Assembly (NCBI GenBank): GCA_017560145.1
Contig: JAFYON010000024.1
Coordinates: forward strand, 1 to 38,143
Direction of reading: 5' to 3'
Source: Clostridia bacterium
GTDB lineage: Bacteria; Bacillota; Clostridia; Oscillospirales; CAG-382
Length of the DNA: 38,143 nucleotides
The position numbers and the translations under genes are program-made. Of the stretch, positions 34,081 to 38,143 are shown in pieces. The notes under the pieces are model-generated. The model did not search any database and was not told the DNA's origin. It worked only from the letters and a program-made list of their open reading frames with translations. Numbering within the stretch: position 1 is the stretch's first letter; each line of letters begins with the position of its first letter.

Positions 34081-35568
34081 ATGATTTACAATAGCTTGCA
34101 AGCCTTGATCAATTATGCAATCGACAAAAATATAATCGAAAAGGTCGATATCTTCGTTGTACGCAACCGTCTTATGAACGCCTTGCGACTTACCGATTGG
34201 CAGGACGTTGAATCGGCGGAATACGGCGATATAGAAAGCATTCTTGCGCCTATTATCCAATATGCGTGCGATAACGGCATAATCGAGGACACTACTGCGT
34301 GCAGAGATATTTTCGATACCGAGATAATGGGTATTCTCACACCTATGCCGCGCGAGATCAATGCAGAATTCGCAAGAAGATATGCAATAAGCCCGCTCGA
34401 AGCCACGAATTGGTATTACGATATAAGCAAGGACCTTAATTACGTACGTGCATTACGTATCGCAAAGGACCTTAAATGGCCGTTTGAGTGCGAATACGGC
34501 GCACTTGATATTACGATAAACCGTTCGAAGCCCGAAAAGGATCCGCGTGATATCGCAAAGGCAGGAAGCACCGTTTCCGCAAAATATCCCAAATGTCAGC
34601 TTTGCGCCGAAAACGCAGGCTTCTGGGGTACCGCGAATCATCCCGCAAGACAAAATCTCCGTCCGATAGAAATCACCGTCAATAACGAGGAATGGCAGCT
34701 TCAGTATTCCCCCTACGGATATTACGACGAGCATTGTATTGCGTTCAATACCGCGCACGTTCCGATGAAGATAGATGATACCGTTTTCGATAAGATGTTT
34801 GACATTATCGATTATCTCCCTCATTACTTTGTCGGCTCGAATGCCGATCTGCCCATAGTCGGCGGCTCGATACTCTCGCACGAGCATTTTCAAGGCGGTA
34901 ATTACGAATTTGCGATGGCAAAATCGGGAATCGAATATGAATTTTCGGTCAAAGGCTTCGAAAACGTCAAGGCCGGTATCGTAAAATGGCCGATGTCGGT
35001 CATCCGCGTAAGCTCTGCCGACAGAAAAGAGCTTGCAAAATGCTGTGCGCACATTCTTGCCTCGTGGAGAAGCTATTCCGATGCGGATGCAGGTATTTTC
35101 GCCTTTACCGAAAGCACACCGCACAACACGATAACCCCCATTTCGCGCAAGAGAGGCGACGTTTACGAATGCGACCTCGTTTTGCGTAACAACCGCACGA
35201 GTGACGAGCGACCTCTGGGCATCTTCCACCCGAATCCCTCGCTTCATCACATAAAAAAGGAAAACATCGGTCTTATCGAGGTTATGGGTCTTGCCGTGCT
35301 TCCCGCGCGCTTGGCTGACGAGATAGTGCTTATCGAGAACGCAATTCTTAACGGATCGGACGTTTCTGCCGACGAAAGAATCGCGTCGCATTCCGATTGG
35401 GTAAACGAGATCAAGGCGAAATATCAAAGCCTTACGAGCGAAAACATCCGCTCTGTGCTCGAATATGAAATCGGCAAGGTGTTTCTTGAGGTTCTTTGCG
35501 ACGCAGGCGTTTATAAGCGCACCGAAAAGGGTTTGAGCGCGTTTATCAAATTTACCGAACAACTGTAA
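34081..35568 (+). CDS. galT: UDP-glucose:galactose-1-phosphate uridylyltransferase, class II
   Basis: A 495-residue Firmicutes-type GalT (class II, about 490-500 residues, unlike the about 350-residue E. coli type). It transfers UMP between UDP-glucose and galactose 1-phosphate in the Leloir pathway. GGSILSHEHFQGGNY (261-275) contains the H267-E-H269 pair of the active site region, and CQLCAENAGFWGT (about 179-191) is a family signature. The start at 34081 is preceded by GGGG about 10 nt away. It stands alone, with no galK or galE in the window. The terminator directly behind is shared with the convergent glycosidase gene. Confidence 0.93.
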   Translation: MIYNSLQALINYAIDKNIIEKVDIFVVRNRLMNALRLTDWQDVESAEYGDIESILAPIIQYACDNGIIEDTTACRDIFDTEIMGILTPMPREINAEFARRYAISPLEATNWYYDISKDLNYVRALRIAKDLKWPFECEYGALDITINRSKPEKDPRDIAKAGSTVSAKYPKCQLCAENAGFWGTANHPARQNLRPIEITVNNEEWQLQYSPYGYYDEHCIAFNTAHVPMKIDDTVFDKMFDIIDYLPHYFVGSNADLPIVGGSILSHEHFQGGNYEFAMAKSGIEYEFSVKGFENVKAGIVKWPMSVIRVSSADRKELAKCCAHILASWRSYSDADAGIFAFTESTPHNTITPISRKRGDVYECDLVLRNNRTSDERPLGIFHPNPSLHHIKKENIGLIEVMGLAVLPARLADEIVLIENAILNGSDVSADERIASHSDWVNEIKAKYQSLTSENIRSVLEYEIGKVFLEVLCDAGVYKRTEKGLSAFIKFTEQL

Positions 35569-35575
35569 AATAAAA

Positions 35576-35614
35576 ACAAGCTTCACGTATATCGCGAAGC
35601 TTGTTTGTTTTTTT
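35576..35614. terminator. Bidirectional terminator between galT and glycosidase gene
   Basis: ACAAGCTTC (35576-35584) pairs with GAAGCTTGT (35596-35604), with T-runs on both strands. Confidence 0.88.
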
Positions 35615-35620
35615 GCTTAT

Positions 35621-37147
35621 TTAATCTCTGAATACGCCGATCTTAAGCTTTTCGAGCTGAACGGGAGTGCAGTTGCCTGCGCAGAAGAAGGCGATGCCCG
35701 TCGCACCTGCCTTGCGGCATTCCTCGACCTGCTTGGTCGATTCGATAACGGGAAGCTTGTTATACATCGGGGAAATGCCCGAAATGTTGGGCGCCTCGCC
35801 GTAGTTTTTAACCATATATGCAACCTCGTTGCCGACGTCCTCGGCTACGTTGAGGTAAGCCATCGGGTAAATGGCGTCAAGCCAGCCCTGCTTTACCCAA
35901 TACTGCCAATTCTGGCACTTGAGGTTTATCGCCTCGACAGGATCGCCGAAAACTGCGGTCGAAAGCACGATATCGCGTCCGTTTTTGCGGTATTCAAGAA
36001 TAAGGTCGCGCACCGATTTAACGTATTTTGTAACCTTGTCGGCGCGCCAGTTAAGGAATTTCTTCCATTCCTCGCAATTGGTATCGGGAATATCGTCAAG
36101 CACGATGCCCGTATCCTTCAAGAATTCCGCCTTGGTGGTCTCTTCAAAGCCTGCCGAGCGGTCAACTCCGTGAATAACGGGGTAGCGGATGTAATCGAGC
36201 TGGAAGCCGTCGAAATCGTAATTATCGAGGATCTCCTTGACACTGCCCAAAAGGAACTCCTGAACCTCGTCAAGTGCGGGATTAAGGAAATAGAAGTTAT
36301 CGAACGCGTCGTGTAAAATTCCGCCGTCCTTGCGCCTTGCCATCCATTCGGGATGCACGTCTGCCATAGGACATCCGTGGCCCTCGACACCGAAGAAGAA
36401 ATCCTCGAACCAGCAATGTATCTTAACACCGTTTTGCTTGCAAATGCGGATAAAGGAATCGATAACGTCAAATCCGTCCTTGTAATAGGGGCGGATGGGA
36501 AGATAGTCGTGCACGCACTTTTGCGCGTTTGCATAGCCTTCGTAATTGGTTTCGATAAGAATAAGGTTAAAGCCGGCGTCCTTTAATTTTGCAACGGTTG
36601 CTTCAACCTCGGCATCGCTCTTTTCGTGAGGTCTGTGCCAAACGGCGCGGATCTCACCCTTGACCGAAGCGGCGGTGTAATAATAAGCCTCCTCGCAAAG
36701 CGCGTTTGCTTTTTCGTAATCGCCGTTATCCTTTGCATCGACCGCCTGCATAAGAAGCTCCTCTGCCTTTTGCTTGTCAAAGCTCGAGCCTTCCGCAACG
36801 CGCTCGCGGATGCGGTTGTTGATCTTATAAATGTTGTTTTCGGTTTCTATCTGTCTTGCGGTATCATCGATTTCGGCGATAAAAACACCGTTCGATTCGT
36901 CGATTTCGGCTCTTGCACCGACGCAAATATTCTCTGCAAGAAAATCGGCAGCGGCACCGTGACCCGAAACGACAAAGCCGTCGTTGGGGATGATATTGTT
37001 GTTCTTGCCGCAGCTTACAACGCGTCCGTCGACAACGCACGCCTCGAAGCCATAGGAATTGGTTTTCGTGTTACCGCTTCCGTTGTATATAATAAGCTCG
37101 TCTGCACCGCGCTCGCGGTTATATCCCGAAATAGAAATCGTTTTCAT
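35621..37147 (-). CDS. GHL10/DUF187 family glycoside hydrolase-like protein
   Basis: A 508-residue protein whose C-terminal about 345 residues form a TIM-barrel of the GHL10 (DUF187, YngK-like) type. It shows GEIRAVWHRP (164-173), HCWFEDFFFG (244-253), HPEWMARRKDGG, FLNPALDEVQ and FDGFQLDYIRYP (312-323). The N-terminal about 100 residues (DELIIYNGSGNTKTNSYG, FVVSGHG) resemble the extra domain often preceding such barrels, followed by a helical linker (123-160). Relatives are usually secreted; no signal peptide is visible here, so it is either cytoplasmic or exported otherwise. GAGG lies 7 nt before the ATG. Substrate unknown. Confidence 0.83.
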   Translation of the reverse strand: MKTISISGYNRERGADELIIYNGSGNTKTNSYGFEACVVDGRVVSCGKNNNIIPNDGFVVSGHGAAADFLAENICVGARAEIDESNGVFIAEIDDTARQIETENNIYKINNRIRERVAEGSSFDKQKAEELLMQAVDAKDNGDYEKANALCEEAYYYTAASVKGEIRAVWHRPHEKSDAEVEATVAKLKDAGFNLILIETNYEGYANAQKCVHDYLPIRPYYKDGFDVIDSFIRICKQNGVKIHCWFEDFFFGVEGHGCPMADVHPEWMARRKDGGILHDAFDNFYFLNPALDEVQEFLLGSVKEILDNYDFDGFQLDYIRYPVIHGVDRSAGFEETTKAEFLKDTGIVLDDIPDTNCEEWKKFLNWRADKVTKYVKSVRDLILEYRKNGRDIVLSTAVFGDPVEAINLKCQNWQYWVKQGWLDAIYPMAYLNVAEDVGNEVAYMVKNYGEAPNISGISPMYNKLPVIESTKQVEECRKAGATGIAFFCAGNCTPVQLEKLKIGVFRD

Positions 37148-37173
37148 ATCAAAACCTCGGCTTTTTTTCTTTT

Positions 37174-37201
37174 ATTTTACCATAAACGCAAAAAAAGTCA
37201 A
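37174..37201 (-). promoter_or_regulatory. Promoter of the GHL10-like gene
   Basis: Minus-strand TTGACT (37196-37201), 16-bp spacer, TAAAAT (37174-37179). It is divergent from, and next to, the pnuC-like promoter. Confidence 0.7.
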
Positions 37202-37206
37202 TGCTA

Positions 37207-37235
37207 TTTACAAACGCGGCTTGGCGTGTTATAAT
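37207..37235 (+). promoter_or_regulatory. Promoter of the PnuC-like gene
   Basis: TTTACA (37207-37212), 17-bp spacer, TATAAT (37230-37235). The leader is about 23 nt, so no riboswitch is possible. Confidence 0.75.
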
Positions 37236-37264
37236 TCGCTTGATTATTATTTTTTGGAGTAAAA

Positions 37265-37948
37265 ATGCTTAAGAAGCTTAACTATTTCACAACTTTCGAA
37301 AAAATATTATGGCTTAGCTCGGTAGCGCTGATAACTACCTTCTTTTTCCTTTTTTCGCAATCGGGCATCCTTTCGCTTATAGCTTCGCTTATCGGCACGA
37401 CTGCGCTTATCTTTTGTGCAAAGGGCAACCCGATAGGTCAGGGTATGATGATAATCTTCAGCATCATCTACGGCATAATTTCCTATTCCTTTGAATATTA
37501 CGGCGAAATGATAACCTATGTCGGAATGTCAGCGCCTATGGCGGCTTATGCACTTATTTCCTGGTTAAGAAACCCGTATAAGGGCAAAAAGAGCGAAGTT
37601 ACCGTCAATGACGTCAACAAAAAGGAAATTATCGTTATTCTTTCGCTTTCTGTTGTTGTAACGGTCGTTTTCTATTTTATTCTCAAGATATTCGGCACCG
37701 CAAATCTTCTGCCCAGCACCTTTTCGGTAACGACAAGCTTTGTTGCAGTCTGCTTTTCTGCGCGCAGAAGCCCTTATTTCGCGCTTGCCTATGCCGTTAA
37801 CGATATCGTGCTTATAATTCTTTGGGCACTTGCCGCGATCAAGGATATTTCCTACCTTTCGGTCATCGTCTGCTTCGTGATGTTCCTTGTAAACGATACT
37901 TATAGCTTTATCAACTGGACACGAATGAAGAAAAAGCAAAGCGTATAA
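37265..37948 (+). CDS. PnuC-like nicotinamide riboside/vitamin transporter
   Basis: A 227-residue membrane protein with about seven TM segments arranged like PnuC/SemiSWEET-type vitamin transporters. GNPIGQGMMIIFSIIYGIISY (as two helices) and APMAAYALISWLRNPYKGK match the first half. FVAVCFSARRSPYFALAYAVND and VNDTYSFINWTRM match the second half and C-terminal substrate-pocket helices. PnuC imports nicotinamide riboside by facilitated diffusion coupled to phosphorylation; thiamine (PnuT) or riboflavin (PnuX) relatives cannot be excluded. TTGGAG precedes the ATG. Confidence 0.85.
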   Translation: MLKKLNYFTTFEKILWLSSVALITTFFFLFSQSGILSLIASLIGTTALIFCAKGNPIGQGMMIIFSIIYGIISYSFEYYGEMITYVGMSAPMAAYALISWLRNPYKGKKSEVTVNDVNKKEIIVILSLSVVVTVVFYFILKIFGTANLLPSTFSVTTSFVAVCFSARRSPYFALAYAVNDIVLIILWALAAIKDISYLSVIVCFVMFLVNDTYSFINWTRMKKKQSV

Positions 37949-37959
37949 TGCCCCCCCTC

Positions 37960-37988
37960 TTGACAAAGCATTATAAAAGGTTTACAAT
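37960..37988 (+). promoter_or_regulatory. Consensus promoter at the right end
   Basis: TTGACA (37960-37965), 17-bp spacer, TACAAT (37983-37988). It drives the small ORF at 38024 and presumably a gene outside the window. Confidence 0.8.
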
Positions 37989-38023
37989 TAAAGCGGAATA
38001 ATAAGAAAGAAGGTGTGATTCCG

Positions 38024-38083
38024 ATGGGCTGTATGAATGAAACCGAATCGGTTATTTGTATGGCTTTGAGGTTGCGCCGTTAA
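38024..38083 (+). CDS. 19-residue ORF, possible leader peptide
   Basis: ATG 38024 is preceded by AAGAAGGTG and sits about 30 nt after a strong promoter. The product, MGCMNETESVICMALRLRR, ends in Leu/Arg residues. It has no homology I recognise. Its last third overlaps the 5' arm of a long hairpin, the geometry of attenuation leaders. It could equally be a chance frame. Confidence 0.4.
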   Translation: MGCMNETESVICMALRLRR

Positions 38084-38134
38084 TTACATATATAATAATT
38101 TTTGTAATATCGACCTCCTCAAAGTCTTTTGGAC
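38064..38134 (+). promoter_or_regulatory. Nested hairpin, possible attenuator
   Basis: CTTTGAGG (38064-38071) pairs with CCTCAAAG (38117-38124). Inside it ATTACA pairs with TGTAAT (about 38083-38108). TCTTTT follows the outer stem. The outer 5' arm is inside the 19-codon ORF, so ribosome position could decide folding. The regulated gene is not in the window. Confidence 0.4.
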
Positions 38135-38143
38135 AATTTAAGG

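Noticed and set aside
34453-35586. 377-codon open frame on the minus strand opposite galT
   Set aside because: Shadow of galT with no domain, no ribosome site, and crossing the terminator.

Overview
The window looks like a chromosomal segment of an uncultured, probably gut-associated member of the Clostridia (Firmicutes). This is inferred from the gene families (KtrAB, TepA-type S14 protease, class II GalT, ECF S component, PnuC, MATE), from a phenylalanine-type T-box leader, from strong AGGAGG ribosome binding sites, and from many near-consensus sigma-A promoters with 16-17 bp spacers. No rRNA or species-level marker is present, so genus is not claimed.

Layout. 1-2159 (minus): an FHA-FHA-ABC ATPase and its ABC-2 permease, the latter running off the left edge. 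2178-2885 (minus): TepA/ClpP-like protease. 3005-10075 (plus): a giant GT84-glycoamylase-GH94 protein of the cyclic beta-1,2-glucan synthase type. 10140-10457 (minus): small membrane protein. 10624-10863: a promoter, a hairpin-rich untranslated stretch and a tRNA-Ser(CGA).

10808-20789 is the accessory part. The 3' half of tRNA-Ser is repeated as a 59-bp direct repeat (one mismatch) 9,923 bp downstream. Between the copies lie a 5'-truncated tyrosine integrase, an overlapping tandem winged-HTH (excisionase-like) gene, clusters of TTCTAA-type repeats at both ends (candidate arm sites), a 2,070-residue secreted Rhs/YD-repeat protein with an AT-rich variable C-terminal tip, a two-TM immunity-like protein starting one base after the Rhs stop, a 51-residue basic ORF, and the decayed 5' end of a second Rhs gene. 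I read this as a partly decayed integrative element carrying a polymorphic toxin locus. The tip and its partner match no family I can name and are the best novelty candidate.

20959-25540 returns to the chromosome: a small C-anchored membrane protein, ktrB-ktrA behind a leader with two mutually exclusive hairpins, a CapA-like metallophosphatase, and a lone DUF5071-like immunity gene preceded by a 40-codon startless tail of a lost gene. 25571-26965 (minus) is a MATE exporter. 27046-31365 is an aromatic amino acid block: T-box(Phe), DAHP synthase, chorismate mutase-prephenate dehydratase, then from its own promoter a shikimate dehydrogenase-shikimate kinase fusion overlapping type II dehydroquinase. 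31459-33883 (minus): ECF S component and an acyl-CoA ligase. 34081-35568: class II GalT. 35621-37147 (minus): GHL10/DUF187-type glycosidase. 37265-37948: PnuC-like transporter. The right end holds a consensus promoter, a 19-codon ORF and a nested hairpin that could be an attenuator for a gene outside the window.

Terminator hairpins separate most units, and several are shared by convergent genes.
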